NCBI RefSeq assembly: GCF_019977355.1
Contig: NZ_AP024655.1
Location: 992,001-1,056,000 of the forward strand
Direction: 5' to 3'
DNA length: 64,000 bases
Origin: Arthrobacter sp. NicSoilB8
Lineage (GTDB): Bacteria > Actinomycetota > Actinomycetes > Actinomycetales > Micrococcaceae
Within the stretch, counting starts at the first letter, position 1, and each line of letters starts with the position of its first letter. The position numbers and the translations under genes were made by a program. Below, in pieces: positions 9,901-18,731 of the stretch. The notes under the pieces are model-generated. The model made no database searches. It saw only the letters and a list, made by a program, of their open reading frames with translations, and had not been told where the DNA came from.

Positions 9901-10547
9901 CGCCGTTCGCGGAAGACCGGCAGGATCTCCGAAAGTCTGTGGTGGCTGCGGACGTAGTCGAAGCCTCCGCCCGGGAGCGGGACAGTAGCGCCAAGCACCA
10001 AGGTCACGGTCTGATCGGGCGTGATTCCGGCCTTCAGGAGCTGGTCGCCGTAGGCCGCCAGCTGCAGCAGCGCCGTCACCTTGGCATGGCGGGCCAGCTT
10101 GGTGTCGAACACGGCGTAGCTACCGTCCGGCTGCCGCACCAGGAAGTCGGAGCGGCCATGGAACTGGCCATCGAAGAAAGCCGCTTGGAAGACGACGTCG
10201 GCGCCCGCCCGCAGCGCCTCGATGGACTCGGCGTGCTTGGCCGCCAACGTGGCGCGGTCCATGGCTTCAGCCGGGGCGACGTCGTAAACCCCGTGTCCGG
10301 TGACCCGATCCCAGTGACCGAACTCCGCGACGAACCTGTCGAGGACCCTGTGCTCGTGGAGGTCCCCCAACACGGCGGCATGCTGCAGCATCTCGTCGTC
10401 ATCGAAGACCGCTTGAGGCGAGCGGCCCAGCTTCTCGTCGAGCTTCCGGAGCAGCTGGTACTCGCAGCTCGCGGCCACCACAAGATCGCTCGCTGAATAG
10501 ACCAGGTCCGGTGATGAGCCTGGCACCTGAGGTTCAAGAAAAAACAC
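6930..10547 (-). CDS. TM0106-type RecB-like nuclease fused to a superfamily 1 DNA helicase
   Basis: A 1205-residue multidomain protein. Residues 1-250 form a RecB/Cas4-like nuclease, with the DTK motif of the catalytic core near 146 and a CGRCDYC cysteine cluster near 242, suggestive of an iron-sulphur site. Around 345 begins an RNase H/DEDD-like segment (FFDFEGDP). The C-terminal third is an SF1 helicase: Walker A GPPGTGKT near 835, Walker B VIDEAGQF near 938, GDPQQLPQV, and a late VDKFQGQE...INVAVSRG motif. A low-complexity Gly/Ala stretch (about 555-580) links nuclease and helicase. The start is GTG, preceded by a G-rich site. Likely role: DNA repair or end processing; no defence-island partner is nearby. 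Confidence 0.87.
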   Translation of the reverse strand: MFFLEPQVPGSSPDLVYSASDLVVAASCEYQLLRKLDEKLGRSPQAVFDDDEMLQHAAVLGDLHEHRVLDRFVAEFGHWDRVTGHGVYDVAPAEAMDRATLAAKHAESIEALRAGADVVFQAAFFDGQFHGRSDFLVRQPDGSYAVFDTKLARHAKVTALLQLAAYGDQLLKAGITPDQTVTLVLGATVPLPGGGFDYVRSHHRLSEILPVFRERRERFLALTAAHIAQPGTVSWGAPGLTACGRCDYCQEQVKATDDLLLVARMNSAQRKKLRADGLRTVRELAEATLVKPNASQLRLQDQARMQSGTGRADGAVRFLKDGEDHTMRFAVMPENTLAELPPPSEGDIFFDFEGDPLWQEGATGVWGLEYLFGVIEAPTGPGVPGVFRPFWAHDREAEKQAFLDFLDYVQKRRQDYPDMHVYHYAAYEKTALRKLSVMHVAGEDTVDSWLREGLLVDLYQTVRNSIRISENSYSIKKLEPLYMGTNLRSGDVKDAGASVVAYAHYCDARDDGRTEEAAAILAGISDYNEYDCLSTLELRNWLLGLAKERGIKPGGGDGAHAAAASGAGGTGADSGPVSAELDPIEAALAELAGPGVGLSEDDRKAVAMLAAAVSYHRRERKAFWWAHFDRCENGPDTHHQQDRNVFLVEDAEVLEDWWKDGAKLPERRVKLIGTVSPGSDLREGSTWFRMYEPPLPAGLEGTGINGTGRNGWFGTEVLDLGHEDGTDTVIIRDKLRKGIEPYTQVPVALTEDQPIQTKSLEDALAALASAVTAALQRTPPAFPRHPALDLVRRVPPRLTSGALLPTPGEGPDRFIDAITAAVEALDRSYVAVQGPPGTGKTYVGSHVIARLVARGWKVGVVGQSHAVVENLLKTAVDKAGVDPSVVAKEVKHAEPLPWGQRSAKDVARLLGSPGGALIGGTAWTMTGANVPAGSLDLLVIDEAGQFSLANTLAVAQASSRLLLLGDPQQLPQVSQGAHPEPVDESALGWVSAGHATLPPELGYFLADSWRMTSELCRAVSDLSYEGKLRSAPAADFRRLDGVPAGIETVMVEHSGNITSSDEEAAEVVRQVRRHLNLTWHSEQGIRPLNAADILVVAAYNAQVNVIRDALDAANLSGVRVGTVDKFQGQEAPVVIVSMACSAVAEAPRGMEFLLSRNRINVAVSRGQWRAVVVRAPELTNYLPAHPEGLEQLGGFIGLCQRSVAS

Positions 10548-10650
10548 GGTGCCCCCGTCGTTGCTGCGCTCTGTTAGTTGACCGCTGAGGAGCCGGGTCC
10601 GGCCCTCCGTTGTTCAAGCTATCAAAGCCCTCTGACAATCAAGCACTAGC

Positions 10651-10720
10651 CAGGAGCCAGGAGCCAGGAGCCAGGAGCCAGGAACCAGGAGCCAGGAACC
10701 AAGAACCAAGAACCAAGAAC
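10651..10720. repeat. Heptanucleotide repeat, ten CAGGAGC/CAAGAAC units
   Basis: Ten consecutive 7-bp units that drift from CAGGAGC through CAGGAAC to CAAGAAC. They lie in the 232-bp divergent gap between the nuclease-helicase and SOUL genes, so unit number changes the promoter spacing. The rest of the gap shows nothing I can name. Confidence 0.95.
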
Positions 10721-10779
10721 CTGTAAAGAGGCGAGGTACCGCTGGTTCCTGTCGGAAGCTAGGCGTAGGGTCTGAGTTC

Positions 10780-11394
10780 ATGACCGAACAGCAGCCCTTT
10801 GAGCTCGTCCAGCGGTTCGCGCACTTCGAGCTGCGCCGCTATCCCGAGTACGTCGTGGCCGAAATACAGGTCAACGCGACGTTTGACCGGGCCGGGAATG
10901 CTGCCTTCCGGCACCTGTTCAACTACATCAGCGGCGGCAACACCGCCCGCCAGAAGCTGGCGATGACGGCCCCGGTGGTTCAGGAACGGGGTTCTTCGCA
11001 GAAACTGGCGATGACCGCCCCGGTGCTCCAGAGCGGTCCGCTGCCCGGAAGCGACGAGTCCGCTGATTTTGTCGTTGCCTTTGTGCTCCCCGCCGGCCTG
11101 ACGGCGGAGACGGCACCGGTCCCAGCGAACTCCGACGTCAAGGTCCGGACCATCCCCGGGTCCCTGGCGGCTGTGCAGCGGTTCTCGGGCAGCGGGTCGG
11201 AAGCTGCCTTTGAACGGCACAATACCGGCCTCCAGGCGGCACTCGTGCTGGCCGGGCTGACGGCGGTGGGGCCGCCGCGGTTTGCCCGCTTCGATCCGCC
11301 CTTCAAGCCATGGTTCCTCCGCCGGAACGAGGTCGTCCAGGATGTCGAGCCGCCCGAGTCCGGATCCGGCACTGCCGGGGCAGGACATGGGTAA
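10780..11394 (+). CDS. SOUL family (heme-binding-like) protein
   Basis: A 204-residue protein of the SOUL/HBP family: YPEYVVAEIQV near the start, the hallmark KLAMTAPV segment present twice (about residues 63 and 77), and the C-terminal RFDPPFKPWFLRRNEV. No signal peptide, so it is cytoplasmic. SOUL proteins bind heme or other tetrapyrroles in eukaryotes; the bacterial role is poorly known. The duplicated KLAMTAPV looks like part of the normal fold rather than an insertion. The start ATG lacks an obvious strong ribosome site. It precedes tex by only 15 bp, possibly in one transcript. Confidence 0.85.
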   Translation: MTEQQPFELVQRFAHFELRRYPEYVVAEIQVNATFDRAGNAAFRHLFNYISGGNTARQKLAMTAPVVQERGSSQKLAMTAPVLQSGPLPGSDESADFVVAFVLPAGLTAETAPVPANSDVKVRTIPGSLAAVQRFSGSGSEAAFERHNTGLQAALVLAGLTAVGPPRFARFDPPFKPWFLRRNEVVQDVEPPESGSGTAGAGHG

Positions 11395-11409
11395 GGCAAA
11401 ATAGACAGG

Positions 11410-13989
11410 GTGACTCAACTCCCGCAGCGCCCTTCCCCAGCAGCTCCCGCAGCCACTTCCGCACCGCCCCAGCCGGCCACGCGTGCAAAGGCAGCGTCGC
11501 CAAAGGCAGCGCCGCCAAAGGCAGCGTCGCCCCAGGCCACATTGCCGCAGACCCAGGAATCGGGCATCGCCGCCCAGATCGCCGGCGAGCTCGGCGTGCA
11601 GGCCTGGCAGGTCAAGGCCGCGGTGGACCTGCTCGACGCCGGATCCACCGTGCCGTTCATCGCCCGGTACCGCAAGGAAGCCACCGGGACGCTGGATGAC
11701 ACCCAGCTGCGCGACCTGGAGGAGCGGCTGCGGTACCTCCGCGAACTCGAGGACCGGCGCCGGACCATCCTTGAGGCGATCGCCGCGCAGGGCGCACTGA
11801 CCCCGGAACTGCAGGCCGCCGTCGTCGGGGCCGACACGAAGTCGCGGCTCGAGGACATCTACCTCCCGTTCAAAACCAAGCGGCGGACCAAGGCGCAGAT
11901 CGCCCGCGAGGCCGGGCTGGAACCGCTCGCCGATGCGCTGCTGAAGCGCCCGGAGCTGGACCCGGACCGCGAGGCTGCCAAGTACCTCAACGCCGACCAC
12001 GCAATCGGGGACGCCGCCGCGGCCCTCGCCGGTGCCCGGTCCATCCTGGTGGAGCGCGTCGCCCAGGACCCGGACCTGGCCGAAACGCTGCGGGAGCGGC
12101 TCTGGACGCAGGGCCGGATGGTCTCGCGCGTCAGGAAGGGCAAGGACGCCGAAGGGCAGAAGTTCAAGGACTACTTCGAGTTCTCCCAGCAGCCGTCCGG
12201 AATGCCGTCGCACCGCGTCCTGGCGCTCCTGCGAGGAGAAAAAGACGGGGTGCTGGAGCTGGACCTCGCCGAGGCTGAACCCAACGACGACGCCGCCCTC
12301 ACCGCCGCGCGCGGCCGTTACGAGGCGGCCGTGGCCAGGTTCCTCGGGGTTGCCGACCGCGGCCGGCCCGCCGATGCCTGGCTCCTGCAGACGGCCCAGA
12401 CGGCGTGGCGCTCGCGGGTCCTGGCACGGCTGACGGCGGATCTGCGGAGCCGGATGTTCGCGGCCGCCGAGGATGAGGCCGTGCGCGTGTTCGCCGCCAA
12501 TCTGCGCGACGTGCTGCTCGCCGCGCCGGCAGGGAACCGCGCCACCTTGGGCCTGGACCCCGGACTGCGCACCGGGGTGAAAGTCGCGGTGGTCGACGGC
12601 ACCGGCAAGGTGGTCGCGACGGACACCGTCTATCCGCACGCCCCGGCCCGCAAATGGGACGAGGCGCTGCGGACCCTCGTGGGTCTGGCGAAGAAACACG
12701 GCGTGGAACTCGTCGCGATCGGCAACGGCACGGCGTCGCGGGAGACGGACAAGCTCGCCGGGGAACTGCTCAAGCAACTCTCATCCGGCTCAGACAGCAA
12801 ACCGCAGAAGATCGTGGTGTCCGAGGCCGGGGCGTCGGTTTATTCGGCCTCGGCGCTCGCCGCGGCCGAGCTGCCGGGCATGGATGTATCCCTGCGCGGC
12901 GCCGTCTCGATCGCCCGGAGGCTGCAGGACCCGCTCGCCGAGCTCGTGAAGATCGAGCCGAAGTCGATCGGCGTCGGGCAGTACCAGCACGACGTCACGG
13001 CCGCGAAGCTGGACCGCAGCCTGGATGCGGTGGTCGAGGACTGCGTGAATGCCGTGGGCGTCGACGTCAACACAGCATCGCCGGCCCTGCTGAGCCGGGT
13101 GGCCGGCGTCGGGCCGCTGCTGAGCGAGAACATCGTGGCCTACCGGAACGAGCACGGCCCGTTCACCAAGCGGAGCGAGCTGAAGAAGGTCCCACGGCTG
13201 GGCGCCAAAGCGTTCGAGCAGTGCGCGGGCTTCCTGCGGATCACCGGGGGAGCGGAGCCGCTGGATGCCTCCAGCGTGCACCCGGAGGCCTATCCCGTGG
13301 CGCGGAAGATCAAGGCGGCCGCCGGGAAGGCGCCGGCCGCGGGAAGCTATGCGGCGCTGAACCCGCAGGACTTCGTGGACGGCTCCTTCGGCCTGCCCAC
13401 CGTGCAGGACATCATCGCCGAACTTGAAAAGCCCGGCCGCGACCCCCGTCCGGCCTTCGCGGCCGCAGCGTTCTCGGAAGGGATCGAGAAGATCTCCGAC
13501 CTCAAACCGGGCATGGTGCTGGAGGGCACCGTGACCAACGTGGCGGCCTTCGGCGCGTTCGTGGACATCGGGGTGCACCAGGACGGGCTGGTGCACGTGT
13601 CCGCGCTCGCCAACCGGTTCGTCTCCGATCCGCGCGAGGTGGTGAAGTCCGGGCAGGTGGTCAGGGTCAAGGTTCTGGAGGCGGATCCGGAACGGAAGCG
13701 CATCTCGCTGACGCTAAGGCTCGACGACGAACCGGCAGCTTCCGGGGGCGGCGCACCGTCCTCCAGGCAGCAACAGCCGCGGCAGTCCGCCGGCCGGCCC
13801 GGCGGGTCCAGGCCTGACGCCTCGCGTCAGGCGCAGCCGCAGGCCCAGAGGAAAGCGCAGCCCCAGGGCCCAGGCGAGGCAGGGCGGCAGTCCCAGCCGC
13901 AACGGTCAGCGTCCCAGGCAAGGCCTGCGCCGGCGCCCGTCAACACCGCGATGGCCGAGGCGCTCAGGAAAGCAGGCCTCGGCAAGTAG
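11410..13989 (+). CDS. tex: Tex-family RNA-binding transcription accessory protein
   Basis: An 859-residue Tex protein with the standard order. The helical Tex N-terminal domain contains VPFIARYRKEATGTLDDTQL (about 78-97). A YqgF/RNase H-like domain (LGLDPGLRTGVKVAVVDGTG, near 380) is followed by helix-hairpin-helix repeats (VDVNTASPALLSRVAGVGP, near 555). An S1 domain (LEGTVTNVAAFGAFVDIG, near 700) precedes a Gln/Pro/Arg-rich basic tail of about 85 residues. A Lys/Ala/Pro repeat (PKAA/PQA) occupies residues 20-45 before the fold. Start GTG at 11410. Tex binds nucleic acids and affects transcription; the disordered basic ends would add nonspecific RNA or DNA affinity. Confidence 0.95.
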   Translation: MTQLPQRPSPAAPAATSAPPQPATRAKAASPKAAPPKAASPQATLPQTQESGIAAQIAGELGVQAWQVKAAVDLLDAGSTVPFIARYRKEATGTLDDTQLRDLEERLRYLRELEDRRRTILEAIAAQGALTPELQAAVVGADTKSRLEDIYLPFKTKRRTKAQIAREAGLEPLADALLKRPELDPDREAAKYLNADHAIGDAAAALAGARSILVERVAQDPDLAETLRERLWTQGRMVSRVRKGKDAEGQKFKDYFEFSQQPSGMPSHRVLALLRGEKDGVLELDLAEAEPNDDAALTAARGRYEAAVARFLGVADRGRPADAWLLQTAQTAWRSRVLARLTADLRSRMFAAAEDEAVRVFAANLRDVLLAAPAGNRATLGLDPGLRTGVKVAVVDGTGKVVATDTVYPHAPARKWDEALRTLVGLAKKHGVELVAIGNGTASRETDKLAGELLKQLSSGSDSKPQKIVVSEAGASVYSASALAAAELPGMDVSLRGAVSIARRLQDPLAELVKIEPKSIGVGQYQHDVTAAKLDRSLDAVVEDCVNAVGVDVNTASPALLSRVAGVGPLLSENIVAYRNEHGPFTKRSELKKVPRLGAKAFEQCAGFLRITGGAEPLDASSVHPEAYPVARKIKAAAGKAPAAGSYAALNPQDFVDGSFGLPTVQDIIAELEKPGRDPRPAFAAAAFSEGIEKISDLKPGMVLEGTVTNVAAFGAFVDIGVHQDGLVHVSALANRFVSDPREVVKSGQVVRVKVLEADPERKRISLTLRLDDEPAASGGGAPSSRQQQPRQSAGRPGGSRPDASRQAQPQAQRKAQPQGPGEAGRQSQPQRSASQARPAPAPVNTAMAEALRKAGLGK

Positions 13990-14102
13990 CCTTCTCCACT
14001 CTTCCCGCCACCCTCCCGCCTGCCTTACCGTTCATCGCGCTCCTGCTACCGCTTGGCGCAAAAATACGACGCTTGCTTATCATCTGCACCATGATTGCCG
14101 GA

Positions 14103-14132
14103 GGCAACGGTCCCCGTCGGGGGTCTCTTGCC
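14103..14132 (+). promoter_or_regulatory. Leader hairpin upstream of the OFA transporter
   Basis: GGCAA (14103-14107) pairs with TTGCC (14128-14132), with an inner CCCC/GGGG stem around a three-base loop, 45 nt before the transporter start. A possible promoter (TTGGCG at 14053, TATCAT at 14078, 19-bp gap) would place it in the mRNA leader. It matches no riboswitch class I know; it may be only a tex terminator. Confidence 0.4.
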
Positions 14133-14176
14133 CCAGATGCCGGACACCGAGGTCGTTGACGAGCAGGGGAGCATTT

Positions 14177-15571
14177 ATGGGTTGGCTGGACCGCGAACGA
14201 ACCATCGCACCGCCGGGATTCAACCGGTGGCTTGTGCCGCCTGCAGCGCTCGCCGTGCACCTGTGCATCGGCCAGGCGTACGCGACGAGCGTTTACAAGA
14301 CGGCGCTGGTGAAGCACTTCGGCGCCGGCCTGACCGAGATCGGCGTGATCTTCTCCATCGCGATCGTGATGCTGGGCCTCTCGGCCGCCGTCATGGGCAC
14401 CTGGGTGGACAAGAACGGGCCGCGCAAGGCAATGTTCACCTCCGCCGTGTTCTGGGCCAGCGGCTTCCTGATCGGGTCCCTGGGCATCTTCAGCGGGCAG
14501 CTCTGGCTGGTGTACCTCGGCTACGGGGTGGTCGGCGGCATCGGACTGGGGATCGGCTACATCTCGCCGGTGTCCACCCTGATCAAATGGTTCCCCGACC
14601 GGCCCGGACTCGCCACCGGCATGGCCATCATGGGCTTCGGCGGCGGCGCCCTGATCGCCAGCCCCGTCTCCACGGCGCTGCTCAAGCTGTACGATCCCAA
14701 CTCCGGTGCCAAAGGCTGGGTGGCCAGCGGCGAGTCGGTGGGCAAACTCTTCCTGACCCTCGCCGTCGTCTATCTGGCCTACATGATGTTCGGCGCCTTC
14801 ACCATCAAGGTCCCGGCCGAGGGCTGGACGCCGGCAGGCTTCGACCCCGCCAAGGTCGGGACCGCCGCGCTGGTCACCACGGAGAACGTCTCCGCCCGGA
14901 ATGCGGTCAAAACCAGGCAGTTCTGGCTTGTCTGGGTAGCCCTGTTCTGCAACGTCACGGCAGGCATCGGCCTCCTGGAGCAGGCCGCACCGATGATCCA
15001 GGACTTCTTCCGCCAGCCCGACGGCACCTCGCTGGCCAGCGCCGCCGTGGCCGCGGGTTTCGTGGGGCTGCTGTCCATCGGCAACATGTCCGGGCGCTTC
15101 GCCTGGTCCGCCACGTCGGACGTCACCGGCCGCAAGCGCATCTACATGGTGTACCTCGGCGTCGGCGCGCTGCTCTACACCGTGCTGGCGCTGGCCGGCT
15201 CGACCTCCACCGTCCTCTACGTCGCGCTCGCGTTCGTCATCATCTCCTTCTACGGCGGCGGGTTCGCGACCGCCCCCGCCTACCTGCGGGACCTCTTCGG
15301 CACGTTCCAGGTCGGCGCCATCCACGGCCGCCTCCTGACGGCCTGGTCCGCCGCAGGCGTCGCGGGGCCGCTGATCGTCAACGCGTTCCTGGACGCCCAG
15401 GGCAAGCCCGGAGCGCTCAACGCCGCGTCCTACCAGCCGGCCTTGCTGACCATGGTGGGGCTGCTGGTGATCGGCTTCGTGGCGAACCTGCTGGTCTCGC
15501 CGGTTGACGCGCGCTTCCACGAGCCCCATCCCGGCCGCGTCCGGTCCGAAGAACCCGCCATGGAGGCCTGA
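14177..15571 (+). CDS. OFA-family MFS transporter (oxalate/formate antiporter-like)
   Basis: A 464-residue twelve-helix carrier with OFA-family features: an N-terminal WLVPPAALAVHLCIGQAYATSVY helix, GWVA-containing periplasmic loop, a long central loop ending before KTRQFWLVW, and NMSGRFAWSATSD. AGGGGAG lies 7 nt before the ATG at 14177, which is better than an in-frame TTG 21 nt upstream. The family moves monocarboxylates and dicarboxylates (oxalate, formate, pyruvate or lactate types). It is followed one base later by a small membrane protein that is its usual companion, then by a gamma-glutamyltransferase-like gene. The solute is unknown. Confidence 0.9.
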   Translation: MGWLDRERTIAPPGFNRWLVPPAALAVHLCIGQAYATSVYKTALVKHFGAGLTEIGVIFSIAIVMLGLSAAVMGTWVDKNGPRKAMFTSAVFWASGFLIGSLGIFSGQLWLVYLGYGVVGGIGLGIGYISPVSTLIKWFPDRPGLATGMAIMGFGGGALIASPVSTALLKLYDPNSGAKGWVASGESVGKLFLTLAVVYLAYMMFGAFTIKVPAEGWTPAGFDPAKVGTAALVTTENVSARNAVKTRQFWLVWVALFCNVTAGIGLLEQAAPMIQDFFRQPDGTSLASAAVAAGFVGLLSIGNMSGRFAWSATSDVTGRKRIYMVYLGVGALLYTVLALAGSTSTVLYVALAFVIISFYGGGFATAPAYLRDLFGTFQVGAIHGRLLTAWSAAGVAGPLIVNAFLDAQGKPGALNAASYQPALLTMVGLLVIGFVANLLVSPVDARFHEPHPGRVRSEEPAMEA

Positions 15572-15572
15572 G

Positions 15573-15701
15573 ATGAGCACTTCACAGACACCGGTGACAC
15601 CGTCCACCGGAAAATTGGTCATAGCGTGGGCGCTGGTCGGCGTGCCGCTCGCCTATGGCGTTTACGAGACGCTTACCCGCGTGGCGGCCCTGTTTGGCTG
15701 A
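15573..15701 (+). CDS. MFS transporter small subunit (42 residues)
   Basis: A 42-codon gene starting one base after the OFA carrier stop, with GGAGG upstream (inside the carrier end). It has a short Ser/Thr-rich N-terminus and one helix (LVIAWALVGVPLAYGVYETL). The conserved-looking WALVGVPLAYGVYETL fits the small single-pass proteins commonly annotated as MFS small subunit next to OFA-type carriers. Probably an accessory that stabilises or modulates the carrier. Assigned from recollection of the family and from gene position. Confidence 0.78.
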   Translation: MSTSQTPVTPSTGKLVIAWALVGVPLAYGVYETLTRVAALFG

Positions 15702-15747
15702 CACCGGGGTCACAGAAGCCGTCCGTGACCGCCCGCCCGCGGCTCGG

Positions 15748-17562
15748 GTGCCGTTCACGCCCCCGGCGGCGTTCACCACCCGCCCCACGCTCCAGGGCAC
15801 CTTCGGGATGAGCGCCTCCACACACTGGCTTTCGACGGCGGCTGCCCAGGCAGTGCTGGAGCGCGGCGGCAACGCCTTCGACGCCGCGGTGGCGGGAGCG
15901 TTCGTGCTCCACGTCGTGGAACCGCACCTCAACGGGCCCGGCGGCGACATGACCGGGATCTTCGTCACCGCGGAAGATCCGGACAAACCGATCGTCCTGA
16001 TGGGCCAGGGGCCGGCGCCGGCCGGGGCCACCGTGGAGCACTACGCCGCCGAAGGCCTGGACCTCGTTCCGGGCTCGGGTGCCCTGGCCGCCGCGGTGCC
16101 TGCCGCCGTCGACGCCTGGCTCCTGCTGCTGCGTGACCACGGGACGTGGGAGCTGGACGCCGTGCTGGACTTCGCGATCGGCTACGCGCGGGACGGCCAC
16201 CCGATGCTCGGCCGGGTTGGATCCACCATCGCGGCGGTGTCCGCAATGTTCCGGACGCATTGGCCCACCTCGGCCGAGCTGTGGATGCCCGGTGGGCGAA
16301 TCCCGGCCGAGGGTGAGCTGGTGTGGAACCCGGCCTATGCCCGCACGCTGGAACGGCTCGTGGAGGCCGGAGTCAAAGAACCCACCCGCGAGGCCGGAAT
16401 TGATGCGGCCCGGCGCGAGTGGCGGGAGGGTTTCGTGGCCCGCGCCATGGTGGATTCGGTGCAGGCCCCGCACCGGCATTCCTCGGGCACGGATCACTGC
16501 GGGGTGCTGGCCCTGGCGGATCTGGCGGGCTTCGAGGCCGGGTATGAGGCGGCCGTCACCATGGAATTCCGCGGCCACACGATCGCCAAGACCGGGCCGT
16601 GGGGCCAGGGGCCGGCGCTGCTGCAGACCCTGGCCATCCTCTCCGGGTTCGAAGACCGCTTCCTTGATCCGTCCACCGAATTGGGGGCGCACACCATCCT
16701 GGAAGCGCAGAAGCTCGCCCTCGCGGACCGGGAAGCGTACTACGGCGACACGGATGTGCCGCTGGACTACCTGCTGTCGGCGGAATACTGCGCCGGCCGC
16801 CGCGATCTGATCACGGACCGGGCGTCCCACGGCTTCCGGCCCGGCATCGTGCCCGGACGGGAACCGTATCTACCGCCGCTGCGCACCGACTACACGCCGC
16901 CGGCGCTCGCGGGGCATGCCTCCACGGCCGGACTCGGCGTCGGCGAGCCCACCGTGACATCCGCGGGGGAGACCCGGGGAGATACCTGCCATATCGACGT
17001 CGTGGACCGCTGGGGCAACATGGTGTCGGCCACTCCGTCCGGCGGTTGGCTGCAGTCCTCCCCTGCGATTCCGGAGCTGGGCTTCTGCCTGGGTACCCGG
17101 CTGCAGATGACCTGGCTGGAGCCCGGGACGCCGTCCACACTGACGCCCGGCAAACGCCCGCGCACCACCCTGACGCCCACTCTCGTGCTGCGGGACGGTC
17201 ACGCCGTGGCCGCGCTGGGTTCGCCCGGCGGCGACCAGCAGGATCAATGGCAGCTGCCGTACCTGCTGCGGACGATCGTGGGCGGGTACTCGCCGCAGCA
17301 GGCCATCGACGCTCCAACGTTCCATACGACGTCGATGCCCGCGTCGTTCTGGCCCCGCACCTGGGAGCCCGGCGGCGCCGTCGTCGAGGACCGGCTGGGT
17401 GAGGACGTCATCGAAGGGCTGGAGCGCCGTGGGCACCTTGTCACCCGGGCCGGTGACTGGACGCTGGGGCGGCTGTCCGCCGTCGTGCGGGATCCCGAAA
17501 CGGGGGTCCTGCAGGCCGCGGCGAATCCGCGGGGTGCGCAGGGGTACGCCGCGGGCCGGTAA
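15748..17562 (+). CDS. Gamma-glutamyltransferase family enzyme
   Basis: A Ntn-hydrolase of the GGT family, about 604 residues from GTG 15748. The family start FTTRPTLQGTFGMSASTHWL and GGNAFDAAVAGAFVLHVVEPHLNGPGGD opens the chain. The autoprocessing site is at DTCHIDVVD, where Thr (about residue 413) would become the N-terminal nucleophile of the small subunit, followed by GNMVSATPSGGW. No signal peptide is seen, so it is probably cytoplasmic, unlike E. coli Ggt. An ATG at 15655 would overlap the small-subunit gene and adds non-family residues, so I prefer 15748. Position after the OFA carrier suggests hydrolysis of an imported gamma-glutamyl or amide compound; inferred. Confidence 0.85.
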   Translation: MPFTPPAAFTTRPTLQGTFGMSASTHWLSTAAAQAVLERGGNAFDAAVAGAFVLHVVEPHLNGPGGDMTGIFVTAEDPDKPIVLMGQGPAPAGATVEHYAAEGLDLVPGSGALAAAVPAAVDAWLLLLRDHGTWELDAVLDFAIGYARDGHPMLGRVGSTIAAVSAMFRTHWPTSAELWMPGGRIPAEGELVWNPAYARTLERLVEAGVKEPTREAGIDAARREWREGFVARAMVDSVQAPHRHSSGTDHCGVLALADLAGFEAGYEAAVTMEFRGHTIAKTGPWGQGPALLQTLAILSGFEDRFLDPSTELGAHTILEAQKLALADREAYYGDTDVPLDYLLSAEYCAGRRDLITDRASHGFRPGIVPGREPYLPPLRTDYTPPALAGHASTAGLGVGEPTVTSAGETRGDTCHIDVVDRWGNMVSATPSGGWLQSSPAIPELGFCLGTRLQMTWLEPGTPSTLTPGKRPRTTLTPTLVLRDGHAVAALGSPGGDQQDQWQLPYLLRTIVGGYSPQQAIDAPTFHTTSMPASFWPRTWEPGGAVVEDRLGEDVIEGLERRGHLVTRAGDWTLGRLSAVVRDPETGVLQAAANPRGAQGYAAGR

Positions 17563-17606
17563 CGGGGGCGGGAGTGCGTAGCGCTGGGCTGAGGAATGCC
17601 CGCTTC

Positions 17607-18659
17607 CTAGCCGGAAGCCTTGAGCCCGTCCATGAAGCGGAGCGACTCGGCAACGATCTGCTGCTGCGCCTCGTTGCGGCTGATGCCCGGCTCGCCGTCT
17701 CCGGGCTGCTCACCGTAGTCACCGAAGAACGCGTGCACGCCGCCCACGACCGTTGTGTAGGTTGTGGTTGGCGGGAGCAGGGACCTGGACGCCGCGATTT
17801 TGTCCGGGGTGCTCAGGCCATCGTTTGAGCCGGAGATGGAAAGCACCGAGAGGCCCTGCGCGTCGGCCATGCTCTCTGCGGGGTACGAAGCAAAGAGCAG
17901 CAGCCCGGCGACGTCGTGATTCGACGCCGCAAAAGATGACGCGCTCACGCCACCCAGCGAATGACCACCGACGGCCCAGGAAACGATCTCAGGATGCCGG
18001 TCCATGGCCACGCGGGCCTGGTTGGTGTCCAGCAAGGAGACGCCAAGGGGTTCTTTCAGGATGACAACAAGGTGACCCGCGGCCGCGAGCGGCTGCAGCA
18101 GGTCCTGATAGGCGTGCGCGTCCACCCTGGCGCCGGGGTAGAAGACGAGGCCCGTAGTGGCTGTGCCCGCAGGGGCAAGGGTGATCGACGTGGCGTCTTC
18201 TGTAGCGCTTGACCCGGCTGGCGCGGTCGCGGCGGGTCCATTGGCCGGGACCGTCGTCTCACGGTCGGGTTGGTGGGGGAACGGGCTGAGCCACATCAGC
18301 GCCGCCACGAAACCGAGGATCGTGAGCCTGCCTGCGATCCCGCGGACCAACTGCCACGTGGAAATATCACCGCTTCGCTGCTTATTGGCGCCGAACACCC
18401 AGCCTCTGGCCAGCATCAGCGCCCAAAAAATCCCCAATGCGACGGCGGCCGCCAGGAGAGTCGGCAGGGCGGGATGGCCGCCGGGGACGGCAGGGTTGCC
18501 GAGCAGCATCCAGAGCGGGACCACTATCAGGGCGGCCGCCGCGAGAGCGCCGCTCCAGTTCAGGATCGAGGACTTCCAAAAGGTGGGGTTGGGCCTTGTG
18601 GGGACGGGAACGGGGGTTTCGGTGGGGTTCGCAGGACGAAAAGGCTGGCCTTCCTTCAC
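17607..18659 (-). CDS. Membrane-anchored alpha/beta hydrolase
   Basis: 350 residues. Two or three hydrophobic helices occupy the first 130 residues (SGALAAAALIVVPLWMLL, LLAAAVALGIFWALMLA, LTILGFVAALMWL). A Ser/Thr/Ala-rich linker leads to a compact alpha/beta-hydrolase domain: GLVFYPGARVD, nucleophile Ser in GGHSLGG (about 233), Asp in SNDGLS and His in GGVHAFFGDYG. This is the Abhydrolase_5 type. The catalytic domain probably lies outside the membrane. Substrate unknown. Start is GTG with a weak upstream site. It sits 73 bp from the end of the AarF kinase gene on the same strand. Confidence 0.8.
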   Translation of the reverse strand: MKEGQPFRPANPTETPVPVPTRPNPTFWKSSILNWSGALAAAALIVVPLWMLLGNPAVPGGHPALPTLLAAAVALGIFWALMLARGWVFGANKQRSGDISTWQLVRGIAGRLTILGFVAALMWLSPFPHQPDRETTVPANGPAATAPAGSSATEDATSITLAPAGTATTGLVFYPGARVDAHAYQDLLQPLAAAGHLVVILKEPLGVSLLDTNQARVAMDRHPEIVSWAVGGHSLGGVSASSFAASNHDVAGLLLFASYPAESMADAQGLSVLSISGSNDGLSTPDKIAASRSLLPPTTTYTTVVGGVHAFFGDYGEQPGDGEPGISRNEAQQQIVAESLRFMDGLKASG

Positions 18660-18731
18660 TGCTTGATGATATCTCCATGGCGGCGGAACCCGACGGTGGC
18701 CGGGCGCGAGAAACCCCCGTCACCGGCCCGA

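Noticed and set aside
7566-10496. 976-codon rightward open frame
   Set aside because: Exactly antisense to the nuclease-helicase, with no family motifs; a by-product of G+C-rich codon use.
6930-10547. Cas4-like or defence-island nuclease-helicase
   Set aside because: No cas, restriction or toxin genes adjoin; neighbours are housekeeping, so repair is simpler.
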